Source: Neisseria weaveri (lineage in GTDB: Bacteria > Pseudomonadota > Gammaproteobacteria > Burkholderiales > Neisseriaceae). Taken from it: a DNA stretch of 64,000 nt. The notes under the pieces were generated by a model that was given only the letters and a program-made list of their open reading frames with translations, was not told the origin of the DNA and made no database searches. The position numbers and the translations under genes were made by a program. The number at the start of each line of letters is the position of its first letter. The first letter of the stretch is position 1. This document shows positions 21,532-30,121 of this stretch, piece after piece. The stretch covers positions 744,001-808,000 of the forward strand of contig NZ_LR134533.1 in NCBI RefSeq assembly GCF_900638685.1, read 5' to 3'.

Positions 21532-21639
21532 ATGCCGTTCAAACCCGGCACACTCTCCCTTTTTTCCGTTATCCAAACCATAAGGCCGTCTGAAAATCCA
21601 AACCTACTTTTACAGACGGCATCAATAATTTCAACTTAA
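21532..21639 (+). CDS. Possible 35-residue leader ORF
   Basis: A perfect AGGAGG lies 6 nt before ATG, with TATAAT at 21499-21504. The product MPFKPGTLSLFSVIQTIRPS... contains a DUS in frame (IRPSEN) and has no recognisable domain. It could be a small peptide, a leader for the downstream repressor gene or a decayed gene start. Confidence 0.3.
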   Translation: MPFKPGTLSLFSVIQTIRPSENPNLLLQTASIIST

Positions 21640-21680
21640 AAATCATTCATTCATGATATTTGATATTATAATTACTTAAA

Positions 21681-21702
21681 TTACCGTATGATGAAACGGT
21701 AA
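21681..21702. promoter_or_regulatory. Inverted repeat, candidate operator of the ArsR-type repressor
   Basis: TTACCGT (21681-21687) and ACGGTAA (21696-21702) with an 8-nt spacer, in an AT-rich region 51 nt before the repressor gene. Size and position suit an autoregulatory ArsR-family site. Confidence 0.45.
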
Positions 21703-21752
21703 ATATCCATAACAATATCTTACAAACCACTTAAAAACATACAAAAACAACC

Positions 21753-22088
21753 ATGACACAAAACCACATTCACAAATTGCTTCCCCATACCAAGCAAATC
21801 TCTTCATTATTTAAATCAATTTCCAATCCGCACCGTTTTATGATTTTATGCCTACTGGCAGAAAGCGAAAAAAACGTCAGCGAACTCATGCAGGAAATCG
21901 GTATCAACCAAACGGCAATATCCAATCATCTGGCCAAGCTGCGCAGCGAAGGGTTGGTTGATTTCACACGCTACCACCGCGTTTTACAATACCGCATCCT
22001 ATCTCCGGAAATCACCCGGCTGCTGCTGGCCCTGCAAGGTATCTACTGCCCCGTTACCGAACCTGCTCAAGCAATGGAAAAAATATGA
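21753..22088 (+). CDS. ArsR-family repressor of the BigR/YgaV/SqrR thiol-switch type
   Basis: 111-residue winged-helix regulator. SNPHRFMILCLLAE and NVSELMQEIGINQTAISNHLAKLRSEGLV form the HTH. The metal-binding ELCVCD motif of ArsR/SmtB is absent. Instead there are just two cysteines, C33 (MILCLL) and C99 (GIYCP), in the positions that form the regulatory disulfide or polysulfide in BigR, SqrR and E. coli YgaV. So it probably senses sulfide/persulfide or oxidants. The stop overlaps xthA by 4 nt (ATGA). A palindrome upstream may be its operator. Confidence 0.85.
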   Translation: MTQNHIHKLLPHTKQISSLFKSISNPHRFMILCLLAESEKNVSELMQEIGINQTAISNHLAKLRSEGLVDFTRYHRVLQYRILSPEITRLLLALQGIYCPVTEPAQAMEKI

Positions 22089-22855
22089 AAATCGCAACTT
22101 GGAACGTCAACTCATTAAACGTACGCCTGCCGCAAGTGCAAGACTGGCTGCAGCAGCACCAACCCGATATCCTGGTTTTACAGGAACTGAAACTGGATCA
22201 AGACAAATACCCGGCCGCCACTTTTCAAATGAGCGGCTGGCAAACAGTTTGGAGCGGCCAAAAAACCTACAACGGTGTGGCCGTTATCAGTAAAAACACT
22301 CCTGAAGACGTGCACACCGGATTGCCTGGCCTGCCCGACGACCCGCAACGCCGCGTGATTGCAGCTACCATTAACGGCGTGCGTGTCGTCAATGTTTACT
22401 GCGTCAACGGCGAAGCCTTAGACAGTCCGAAATTCCAATATAAAGAACAATGGTTTGCCGCACTAACCGACTTCATTCGAGATGAAATGGGCAAACATGA
22501 GAAATTGGTTTTGCTGGGCGATTTCAATATCGCTCCCGCTGATGAAGACTGCTACGATCCGGTAAAATGGCACGAAAAAATCCATTGCTCCGCCATCGAG
22601 CGTTCGTGGTTTCAAAAACTGCTGGATTTAGGTTTAACCGACAGCCTGCGCCATATCCACCCCGACGGCGCACACTACACATGGTGGGATTACCGCGGTG
22701 CCATGTTCCAACGCAAACAAGGCCTGCGTATCGACCATATTTTGGTTACACCGGCTATGCGCGATGCCCTGACGAACGTTACCGTTGATTTGAAAACACG
22801 CGCACTGGAACGCCCGAGCGACCACGCTCCGGTTTATGCCGAATTTACCTTCTAA
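22085..22855 (+). CDS. xthA: Exodeoxyribonuclease III
   Basis: 256-residue AP endonuclease/3'-5' exonuclease for base-excision repair. Motifs: WNVNSLNVRLPQV, LQELKLDQDKYP with the metal-binding Glu, LGDFNIAPADEDCYDP, TWWDYRGAMFQRKQGLRIDHIL and a terminal ERPSDHAPV with the catalytic Asp-His. Translationally coupled to the thiol-switch repressor, which hints at redox-responsive expression of repair (inference). maf follows 18 nt later. Confidence 0.95.
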   Translation: MKIATWNVNSLNVRLPQVQDWLQQHQPDILVLQELKLDQDKYPAATFQMSGWQTVWSGQKTYNGVAVISKNTPEDVHTGLPGLPDDPQRRVIAATINGVRVVNVYCVNGEALDSPKFQYKEQWFAALTDFIRDEMGKHEKLVLLGDFNIAPADEDCYDPVKWHEKIHCSAIERSWFQKLLDLGLTDSLRHIHPDGAHYTWWDYRGAMFQRKQGLRIDHILVTPAMRDALTNVTVDLKTRALERPSDHAPVYAEFTF

Positions 22856-22873
22856 TCCGACACAGACCTCTTT

Positions 22874-23503
22874 ATGCAAACCATTTATCTCGCCTCAGGC
22901 AGCCCGCGCCGTCGGGAAATCTTAGAAAACTTAGGCTATACCGTTTTACGCTTACCCGCAGAAATCGACGAAACACCGTTTGAACAGGAAAACGCGCAAG
23001 ATTACGTGGAACGTATGGCACGTGAAAAAAACACCGCCACACTGACCCAATGGCGCGATACCCATGCCGACGAACCCGTTTATCCGATTCTGACCGCCGA
23101 TACCACCGTTGCCTACAAAGGGCAAATATTAGGCAAACCCGAATCGGAAAAACATGCCGCCGAAATGTTGTCGATGTTGTCGGACAGCACACATCAAGTC
23201 TTAACGGCCGTCTGCATTTACTGGAAAGGCCAAACCGAAGCCCTGGTACAGCAAAGCGATGTCCGTTTCCGCAAAATCGACGAAGAAGAAATCGAAGCCT
23301 ACGTTGCCTGCGGCGAACCGATGGACAAAGCCGGCGCTTACGGCATTCAAGGCTTAGGCGGAATTTTTGTCGACCATCTCCACGGCAGTTTTACCGGTGT
23401 CATGGGCTTACCGGTATCCGAGACCGCCCTGCTGCTGAAAAAGCTCGGTTTAACCACTCCGCCTTTTTCAGACGGCCTTAAATTTTCAGACGGCCTCAAA
23501 TAA
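22874..23503 (+). CDS. maf: Maf-family nucleoside triphosphate pyrophosphatase (YhdE-like)
   Basis: About 209 residues. SGSPRRREILENLGY, YPILTADTTVAYKG, GKPESEKHAAEML and DKAGAYGIQGLGGIFVDHLHGSFTGVMGLPV are the Maf signature blocks. It hydrolyses dTTP/UTP or modified nucleotides and is a house-cleaning or division-linked enzyme. The last 12 residues are FSDGLKFSDGLK, encoded by two tandem DUS copies (23467-23478, 23485-23496) spaced 18 nt, so the tail is uptake-sequence DNA read in frame. It ends next to a convergent terminator. Confidence 0.92.
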   Translation: MQTIYLASGSPRRREILENLGYTVLRLPAEIDETPFEQENAQDYVERMAREKNTATLTQWRDTHADEPVYPILTADTTVAYKGQILGKPESEKHAAEMLSMLSDSTHQVLTAVCIYWKGQTEALVQQSDVRFRKIDEEEIEAYVACGEPMDKAGAYGIQGLGGIFVDHLHGSFTGVMGLPVSETALLLKKLGLTTPPFSDGLKFSDGLK

Positions 23504-23521
23504 CACCGACACACCAAAAAC

Positions 23522-23546
23522 AAAGGCAGGATAACCCTGCCTTTTT
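23522..23546. terminator. Bidirectional terminator maf / lrgB
   Basis: 9-bp perfect stem AAAGGCAGG/CCTGCCTTT with an ATAAC loop and T-run between two convergent genes. Confidence 0.75.
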
Positions 23547-23563
23547 CCGTTCCTGCAAATACT

Positions 23564-24256
23564 TTAAATACCTAAAAGCGGCACAATAATCGGCGCCAGC
23601 GCCGCCGTCAGCACACCGTTAAAGATCAAACCCAAACTGGCATAAGCAGCAAACTTACGGCTGCGGTCCAAAGCTGCGGCAATTCCCATCGCATGAGAAG
23701 CCGAGCCCATCGAAATGCCCTGCGAAGTCGGCGTTTTAATCGTACTCGCACTCAACAGTTTGAAACCGATCATCTGCCCCATCATACCGGCCAAAATCAC
23801 GGTTGCCGCGGTAATCGCAGGAATACCGCCTATCGCACGGGTAATCTCAATCGCAATCGGGTTGGTTACCGACTTAGCCGCCAACGACAACACCACATCA
23901 CGATCCGCCCCCATCCATTTGGCGATATAAACACCGGTAATAATCCCGGTCAAACTGCCTGCCGCTTGGGAAGCCACAATCGGCAGCCACTGACTGCGGA
24001 TTTTGGTCCAATTGACATACAAAGGCACAGCCAAACACACCACCGCCGGTTTCAACCAAAAATCAATCATACCGCCGGCTTTGTAATAAGTCGCATAGTC
24101 GATATCGAACGTCTTTAAATATGTAATCACCACCACCGTACTCAGCACAACCGGATTACACAAAATATTTCCGGTACGCGCACGGACCACCGTAGTAATC
24201 CAATAAACCGTTACCGTTAAAAACAGCAGCAACGCAGGATGCGACAACATTTCCAT
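23564..24256 (-). CDS. lrgB: LrgB/CidB-family membrane protein
   Basis: About 230-residue polytopic protein. The conserved LAAKSVTNPIAIEITRAIGGIPAITAA and GSASHAMGIAAAL segments define the LrgB family, which works with the holin-like LrgA in control of murein hydrolase activity or overflow metabolite export. ATG at 24256 is preceded by GGAGG at 8 nt; it overlaps the lrgA stop by one base (TAATG). Confidence 0.9.
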   Translation of the reverse strand: MEMLSHPALLLFLTVTVYWITTVVRARTGNILCNPVVLSTVVVITYLKTFDIDYATYYKAGGMIDFWLKPAVVCLAVPLYVNWTKIRSQWLPIVASQAAGSLTGIITGVYIAKWMGADRDVVLSLAAKSVTNPIAIEITRAIGGIPAITAATVILAGMMGQMIGFKLLSASTIKTPTSQGISMGSASHAMGIAAALDRSRKFAAYASLGLIFNGVLTAALAPIIVPLLGI

Positions 24257-24594
24257 TACCAAAACCTCCGCACCAACTCATGCACTTTACCGGTAACAAA
24301 CAGCACCAAAAACGTACTGACCAACGTCGCCGTTACAATCGACCACAAATCACGCTGCACCAAATCCAGATAACTCATCACAGCCACACAAGGCGGAACC
24401 AGGAACAGCGACAGATTACCCATCAGCACATCCACCATCTGCTGCAACCAGGACACTTTCACCCAACCCGCATGCAGCGCGGCAAACAGCAAACCCATAC
24501 CGATAATACTACCCGGCAGTTTCACACCGCTGAAAAACACCACCGCCTCGCCGACAGCCAAAAAACCGAAAATAACACTAAAAGCCCTAATCAC
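24256..24594 (-). CDS. lrgA: LrgA/CidA-family holin-like protein
   Basis: 112-residue protein with four hydrophobic segments; the stretch KLPGSIIGMGLLFAAL and NLSLFLVPPCVAVMSYLDL are characteristic of CidA/LrgA. First gene of the lrgAB pair. No LytR-type regulator gene is adjacent. Promoter presumably between 24595 and 24710. Confidence 0.9.
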   Translation of the reverse strand: MIRAFSVIFGFLAVGEAVVFFSGVKLPGSIIGMGLLFAALHAGWVKVSWLQQMVDVLMGNLSLFLVPPCVAVMSYLDLVQRDLWSIVTATLVSTFLVLFVTGKVHELVRRFW

Positions 24595-24719
24595 TTGACC
24601 GATTCCTAAATTATTTTGTTCTTATCCATCTCACGCTTCAGCCACACCGCAAAATTTTTAGACGGCCTCAAACAAGAAAACCATGAAGATGTTAACTTAA
24701 GTAAATCATAACCCCTGTC

Positions 24720-24731
24720 ATGCCGTCTGAA
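24720..24731 (+). repeat. AT-type DUS (ATGCCGTCTGAA)
   Basis: One of the few full ATGCCGTCTGAA copies, in a window dominated by AGGCCGTCTGAA. Others were seen at 58207-58218, 59519-59530 and 62025-62036 (+), and 12764-12775 (-). Confidence 0.9.
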
Positions 24732-24754
24732 AAGACCTTTTCCCAATCAGGCGC

Positions 24755-24787
24755 AAAAAAGCGGAACCATTACCCAAACGGTTCCGC
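24755..24787 (-). terminator. Terminator after the NlpC operon
   Basis: GCGGAACC (24761-24768) pairs with GGTTCCGC (24780-24787); on the minus strand the stem is followed by six U. Confidence 0.7.
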
Positions 24788-24807
24788 CCCATCAAACAGC
24801 TTCACAA

Positions 24808-25026
24808 TCACACGCTGCGGTAAGGATTATCCAAAGCATCCATCAAACTGTGCAGATAGTTCCGCACCTGAGATTCCGAGCAACCCATCAGCAACGCATC
24901 CTCAAACGCATCTTGTGCCGTCTGAAAAAGCTCGTCCATATTTTCATCCATAACCTTGATTTTTTCCGTACAGGAAACAATCTCACCGTTATCGCTATAC
25001 CATTTCGGCATTTCCGGCTTGCTCAT
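24808..25026 (-). CDS. Small acidic protein, function unknown
   Basis: 72-residue product from MSKPEMPKWYSDN, with AAGGAT upstream of 25026. The C-terminal two thirds (MDENMDELFQTAQDAFEDALLMGCSE...) looks like a helical acidic domain and holds two cysteines. No signal peptide or membrane segment. It follows the NlpC/P60 gene by 21 nt in the same operon. Family not recognised. Confidence 0.65.
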   Translation of the reverse strand: MSKPEMPKWYSDNGEIVSCTEKIKVMDENMDELFQTAQDAFEDALLMGCSESQVRNYLHSLMDALDNPYRSV

Positions 25027-25047
25027 ACAGATCCTTCCCAAACTGAA

Positions 25048-25599
25048 TCACTTAAGAAAACGGGACGGGTCGTTTTTCTTCACCCTGCGGCCAAACGCAT
25101 ACTTAGCACCCCAATACTTATTGCTCAAACTCGTAATTTCAATGGTTTTACCCGTTCGCGGCGCATGGATGAATTTATTGTTGCCGATATAAAGACCGAC
25201 ATGGGAAATCCTGCTCTTTACCGTTCGGAAAAACACCAAATCCCCCGGCTGCAGCCCCGCCCTATCGACATGAACCCCCATTTTTGCCTGCTCGGCGGAG
25301 GTTCTCGGCAAATTAATCTGCATACTCCTGCGGAAAATATGCTGCATAAAACCGCTGCAGTCAAAACCCGTACTGACGGAAGTTCCTCCGTAGCGGTAGG
25401 CCACACCCAGCAAACCCATCGCGCTCTTAATCAAATCATCGGCATCGCCGCGACTGATCGGACGGCTGTCTTCCGCCGCCTGCACCACTTTCTGCTTAAT
25501 CAACTCTTCCAATTCATCCGCATGCGCAGATTCCCCCGAAACGGAAAGAAGAAGAACGGCAGTCAATACAGAAAAACATAACTTTTTAAAATGATTCAT
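25048..25599 (-). CDS. NlpC/P60 family murein endopeptidase
   Basis: 183-residue secreted protein. A signal peptide (cleavage near SAHA-DE) is followed by a helical linker and the C40 peptidase domain with catalytic C81 in GFDCSGFMQHIF, His in ISHVGLYIG and a second His in KFIHAPRTGK. Such enzymes cut the D-Glu-mDAP bond in peptidoglycan stem peptides. The downstream 72-residue gene is probably cotranscribed. Confidence 0.92.
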   Translation of the reverse strand: MNHFKKLCFSVLTAVLLLSVSGESAHADELEELIKQKVVQAAEDSRPISRGDADDLIKSAMGLLGVAYRYGGTSVSTGFDCSGFMQHIFRRSMQINLPRTSAEQAKMGVHVDRAGLQPGDLVFFRTVKSRISHVGLYIGNNKFIHAPRTGKTIEITSLSNKYWGAKYAFGRRVKKNDPSRFLK

Positions 25600-26085
25600 G
25601 TACTAAAATCCGTTTGTTTTCATCATTTTCAGACGGCCTCGGGTTATTCCGACACCCAGAACGGCGGCCAACTTGCCGCAACCGTCTTCTTAAAATACCT
25701 AATATTGCAATCTGCACGGGCAGAAATATTCATCCGGCCTGCCCCGTTATAACGCGAACATCCGATCCGTTTCCCCGAATCCGGTTTTCATATTATACAT
25801 TCGGATGCGGCTGCCCACCGCATTTTCTCCCTATCTGCATACGATACAACAAAAGCGGAAATGATTCCAATTTTATTGCTTTAAGCGTTTTTTCCCTGCA
25901 AAAACCGCTCGTTCCGCCTGTTTATTCCGCTATTTTATGTTTCACCGCCGGCCTACACCGTACATCCGCAACAACCGTCCGCACATTTTTCCGGCTGCTT
26001 GTCGGCATTGTCATGAAACGTACACAAAAACACGTTATACTCAATATCTTAAGCTTGAATAATAAATAATAAAACGGAGTGAATT
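25600..26085. other. Divergent intergenic region nlpC-like / ppk
   Basis: 486 nt with one DUS (25628-25639) and no convincing gene. A + strand frame is open across most of it, but its translation begins with DUS-derived residues and lacks any family features. It must hold the two divergent promoters. Confidence 0.5.
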
Positions 26086-28146
26086 ATGCCGGATCAAAAT
26101 CGTCTGCTGTGCCGCGAACTCAGCCTGCTGGCGTTTAACCGCCGCGTTCTCGCGCAAGCCCAAGACACACGTATTCCATTATTGGAACGCTTACGCTTTT
26201 TATGTATCGTTTCCTCAAACTTAGACGAATTCTTCGAAGTCCGCATGGCCTATCTGAAACGCGAACAGAAAATGCGGCCGAATATGATTCTGGACGGCGG
26301 CAGAACGCCGTCTGAAACCATCGCCCTTGCCGCTGCGGAAGCCAAAAAGCTGATTCGCGAACAATACGACCTGTTCAACCAAGAACTCCAGCCCGAATTA
26401 AGCCGCGAAGGCATCCACTTCTACCGCCGCCGCAACTGGACGCCCGAGCAGCGCGAGTGGATTGAAAACTACTTCATGCACGAATTGTTCCCGATCCTGA
26501 CCCCCATCGGTCTGGATCCGTCGCACCCCTTCCCGCGCCCGATCAACAAATCGCTTAACTTCGCCGTCGAATTGCTCGGCACCGACGCCTTCGGCCGCGC
26601 TTCCGGCATGGCCATCGTCCAAGCACCGCGCATTCTGCCCCGCGTAGTCAAACTGCCGGCCGACATCTGCAACGGCGACCACGGCTTCGTATTCCTGTCT
26701 TCCATTCTGCACGAATACGTTTACAAACTCTTCCCGGGCATGGAAGTAAAAGGCTGCCACCAATTCCGTCTGACGCGCGACAGCGACCTGACCGTAGACG
26801 AAGAAGACCTGAAAAACCTGCGCGCCGCAATCCAAAGCGAACTGCACGACCGCGATTACGGCGACGGCGTACGCTTGGAAGTAGCGGAAACCTGCCCCGA
26901 CCACATTGCCGACTTCCTGCTCAGCCACTTCAAACTGAAACCGTCCGAACTTTACCAAGTACGCGGACCGGTAAACCTAGTGCGCCTGATGTCCGTACCG
27001 GATATGGTTGACCGCCCCGACTTGAAATTTCCCCCGCGCAGCGGCAGCCTGCCGAAATATCTTCGGCAAGGATTGTCCGTTATCGATGCCGCAGCCAGGC
27101 AAGACATCCTGCTGCACCACCCCTACCAATCCTTCGAGCCTGTGGTCCGTTTTATCCGCGAAGCTTCGGTCGATCCTGACGTCGTTGCGATCAAAATGAC
27201 CATCTACCGAACCGGTACCGATTCCGAATTGGCCAAAGCACTGATGAACGCGGCTTTAGCCGGCAAACAGGTTACCGTTGTCGTAGAGCTGATGGCCCGT
27301 TTCGACGAAGCCAACAACGTCAACTGGGCACAACGGCTGGAAGACGCAGGTGCACACGTCGTATACGGCGTATTCGGCTATAAAGTACACGCCAAAATGG
27401 CCTTGGTTATCCGCCGCGAAGACGGCATTCTCAAACGCTACGCACATTTGGGAACGGGCAACTACCACCAAGGCACTTCGCGCATCTACACCGACTTCGG
27501 CCTGATTACCGCCGACGAAGACATTACCGCCGACGTCAACGCCCTGTTTATGGAAATCACCGGCTTAGGACAACCCAGCCGCCTGAACAAGCTCTATCAA
27601 AGCCCGTTTACCCTACACACCATGCTGCTGGAAGGCATTCAGCGCGAAGCCGACAACGCCCGCGCCGGACGTCCCGCCCGCATCATCGCCAAGATGAACT
27701 CGCTGATCGAGCCGGGCATTATCGAAGCCCTATACGAAGCCAGTGCCGCAGGCGTACAAATCGACCTGATCGTACGCGGCATGTGTTCGCTGCGCCCCGA
27801 AGTACCCGGATTGTCCGACAACATCCGCGTACGCTCGATTATCGGCCGCCAACTGGAACATTCGCGCGTGTACTACTTCTATAACGACGGCGAAGAAAAC
27901 ACCTACATTTCCAGCGCCGACTGGATGAGCCGCAACCTCTTCCGCCGCATCGAAACCTGCACGCCGATCGAACATCCCGAGCTGAAAAAACGCGTCATTC
28001 ACGAAGGCCTGACGCTGGCTCTGGCCGACAACCGCCAAGCATGGCTGATGCAGCCCGACGGCGTCTATGTCCGCGCCGTCCACTCGTCCACCGAAGAAAC
28101 CGTCGGCTTACAGGATACTTTGTGGAAAGAATACGAAAACCGCTAA
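26086..28146 (+). CDS. ppk: Polyphosphate kinase 1
   Basis: 686-residue enzyme making polyphosphate from ATP. The N-terminal domain starts LLCRELSLLAFNRRVL with SSNLDEFFEVRM; the catalytic histidines are in YKVHAKMALV (autophosphorylated) and QLEHSRVYYFYNDGE, and YAHLGTGNYHQGTSRIYTDFGLITAD links them. Good site CGGAGTG 6 nt before the ATG. Alone in its unit; no ppx beside it. Confidence 0.96.
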   Translation: MPDQNRLLCRELSLLAFNRRVLAQAQDTRIPLLERLRFLCIVSSNLDEFFEVRMAYLKREQKMRPNMILDGGRTPSETIALAAAEAKKLIREQYDLFNQELQPELSREGIHFYRRRNWTPEQREWIENYFMHELFPILTPIGLDPSHPFPRPINKSLNFAVELLGTDAFGRASGMAIVQAPRILPRVVKLPADICNGDHGFVFLSSILHEYVYKLFPGMEVKGCHQFRLTRDSDLTVDEEDLKNLRAAIQSELHDRDYGDGVRLEVAETCPDHIADFLLSHFKLKPSELYQVRGPVNLVRLMSVPDMVDRPDLKFPPRSGSLPKYLRQGLSVIDAAARQDILLHHPYQSFEPVVRFIREASVDPDVVAIKMTIYRTGTDSELAKALMNAALAGKQVTVVVELMARFDEANNVNWAQRLEDAGAHVVYGVFGYKVHAKMALVIRREDGILKRYAHLGTGNYHQGTSRIYTDFGLITADEDITADVNALFMEITGLGQPSRLNKLYQSPFTLHTMLLEGIQREADNARAGRPARIIAKMNSLIEPGIIEALYEASAAGVQIDLIVRGMCSLRPEVPGLSDNIRVRSIIGRQLEHSRVYYFYNDGEENTYISSADWMSRNLFRRIETCTPIEHPELKKRVIHEGLTLALADNRQAWLMQPDGVYVRAVHSSTEETVGLQDTLWKEYENR

Positions 28147-28245
28147 ATTTTCAGACGGCCTTTGGCCCCAACTTCTGAAGCGGCAAACGGCATAGCGAAA
28201 CATTTTCCCTATGCCGTTTTCTTAATTCCGGCCATCCGTTTTGAT

Positions 28246-28305
28246 TTCAGACAGCCTAACTTCAGGAGGCCTAATTTTCAGACGGCCTTAATTTTCAGAC
28301 GGCCT
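28246..28305 (+). repeat. Degenerate tandem DUS cluster
   Basis: Four units in one orientation at 15-17 nt spacing: 28246-28257 and 28261-28272 carry substitutions, 28277-28288 and 28294-28305 are perfect. An additional perfect DUS lies at 28150-28161. Confidence 0.7.
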
Positions 28306-28403
28306 TATCTTGCCGAAAACTTCTTCACACCGATTGGTCTAATTTAATTATCCTGCGGGTTAACCATGACCCCGATTTCATTTTTAAAAACAGTTTAAAC
28401 CCC

Positions 28404-29924
28404 ATGCTAAAGAAAACTTTTACCTTACTGCTTTTCATCATCGTCACTTTAATCATCACGGCGTTCGCAACCTATAAAAAATTGCCCGACAACAGCCGGC
28501 GCAAGCCTTCGCACTATCTGCTGCCCCAATCTGAAAGTGCGCTGGTGCGGCATTTGCTGCCGCAAGCGGAGGCGCATCCCGGTCTTTCGGGTATTTATGC
28601 GCTGCGAGACGGGCGTGATGCGTTTTTGGCTCGGTTGGCACTGGCGGAAACGGCGCAGCACACGCTGGATGTGCAGTATTACATTTGGCATGACGATATT
28701 TCCGGCCGTTTGCTGATGCAGAGTTTGTACAAAGCAGCCGAGCGCGGTGTGCGCGTACGTCTTTTGCTTGACGATAACAACACCAGCGGCATGGACGAGC
28801 TGCTGTCGGCAGTCAATGCCCACCCCAATATCGAAATACGCCTGTTTAACCCTTTCATGCAGCGCGGTTTTCGGCCTTTGGGCTATTTGAGCGACTTTTT
28901 CCGTCTCAACCGCCGCATGCACAATAAATCTTTCACTGCAGACGGCATCGTTACCATTATCGGCGGTCGCAATGTCGGTGATGAATACTTCGGTGCAGGC
29001 ACGGGCGTGATGTTTGCCGACTTGGATGTGGCTGCCGTCGGTGCCGCCGCGAATGATGTCGAGCAAGACTTCGACCGCTATTGGGCGAGCGAATCCAGCT
29101 ACCCGGCCGAACTGATTTTGGAAAACCATGTCAACACCACATTCGACACCACGCCGTCTGCCAATGCGGAAACCCAAGACTACTTGAAAGCCTTTGCCCA
29201 ACAGTTGCAAACCGGTACTTTGCCGCTTATCTGGTCGAAAACCCAGCTCGTGAGCGACGACCCCGCCAAAGGCTTGGGCAAAGCTTTGCCGGGCAACACC
29301 GTGGTGGCGCACATCAGCCCTGTGATGGCGGCGGCCGAAAAAGAACTGCTTATCGTGTCGCCTTATTTTGTGCCGACGAAAAAAGGGGCTGAACTGCTCA
29401 GTAACATTGCCCGAAGCGGTAAAAACGTACAGGTGCTGACCAATTCGCTCTCCGCTACCGACGTTGCGCCCGTTCACGCGGGCTATACCAAATACCGCAA
29501 AGACTTGCTTGCCGCCGGTGTGAAACTGTTTGAATTGAAACCGGATGCCACCGTTACCACAGACGACCACGGCGGATTAATCCACGGCAGCAGCGGTGCC
29601 AGCCTGCATGCCAAAACTTTTGCGGTGGACGGCAAAAAGCTTTTTGTCGGCTCGTTCAATATGGATCCGCGTTCGGCCGCCTTGAATACCGAGATGGGCT
29701 TTATTATCGACAGCCCCGAGCTGGCAACACAGCTTTCAGACGGCCTCAAGCAGCATCACGCCGTGCATACCTACACCGTAACCGAACTTTCCGAAGGCGG
29801 CCTGCAATGGCAAACCGAAGAAAACGGCAAAACGCTTGTCTATCAGCAAGAGCCGAAAAGCAGCGTGTTCAAACGGTTTTCGGTGTGGTTCTGCTCGCTG
29901 CTGCCGATTGAGTGGTTGCTGTAA
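28404..29924 (+). CDS. Phospholipase D / cardiolipin synthase family protein
   Basis: 506 residues with an N-terminal membrane anchor (TFTLLLFIIVTLIITAF) and two HKD motifs: MHNKSFTADG with GRNVGDEYF, and LHAKTFAVDGKKLFVGSFNMDPRS. YYIWHDDISGRLLMQ and SPYFVPTKKGAELL agree with the ClsC/YmdC group. In gonococcus a similar protein is a secreted phospholipase D used during infection; here either that role or cardiolipin synthesis is possible. An in-frame DUS gives LSDGLKQ. No clear ribosome site before the ATG. Confidence 0.85.
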   Translation: MLKKTFTLLLFIIVTLIITAFATYKKLPDNSRRKPSHYLLPQSESALVRHLLPQAEAHPGLSGIYALRDGRDAFLARLALAETAQHTLDVQYYIWHDDISGRLLMQSLYKAAERGVRVRLLLDDNNTSGMDELLSAVNAHPNIEIRLFNPFMQRGFRPLGYLSDFFRLNRRMHNKSFTADGIVTIIGGRNVGDEYFGAGTGVMFADLDVAAVGAAANDVEQDFDRYWASESSYPAELILENHVNTTFDTTPSANAETQDYLKAFAQQLQTGTLPLIWSKTQLVSDDPAKGLGKALPGNTVVAHISPVMAAAEKELLIVSPYFVPTKKGAELLSNIARSGKNVQVLTNSLSATDVAPVHAGYTKYRKDLLAAGVKLFELKPDATVTTDDHGGLIHGSSGASLHAKTFAVDGKKLFVGSFNMDPRSAALNTEMGFIIDSPELATQLSDGLKQHHAVHTYTVTELSEGGLQWQTEENGKTLVYQQEPKSSVFKRFSVWFCSLLPIEWLL

Positions 29925-30110
29925 ACAGCAGAGGCCGTCTGAAAAAACGTTTCTAAAAAATGGCGCTAAAACCAGATGCAGACAGCTCAAGTACGCAAGC
30001 CTGTAAAAGCACTCAAGCCCTACTCCGCTCTTCTTTTCAAACCGCAGTCAAACTACCCGTCATGGTCATTATTTAGCGTCTTTCGGGTAGATGAAGATGC
30101 CTTTTAAGGC

Positions 30111-30116
30111 TATAAT
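30111..30116 (+). promoter_or_regulatory. Candidate -10 of the pnp promoter
   Basis: Perfect TATAAT; with this -10 the transcript would begin at the DUS hairpin (30122-30155) and have a leader of about 140 nt. Confidence 0.4.
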
Positions 30117-30121
30117 TCGCG

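Noticed and set aside
25614..26069. 151-codon + strand frame before ppk
   Set aside because: Starts in DUS-derived residues, has no ribosome site or homology, and fills a region that must hold divergent promoters.
28449..29570. Long frame antisense to the phospholipase D gene
   Set aside because: Overlaps a gene with both HKD motifs intact; no recognisable domain.
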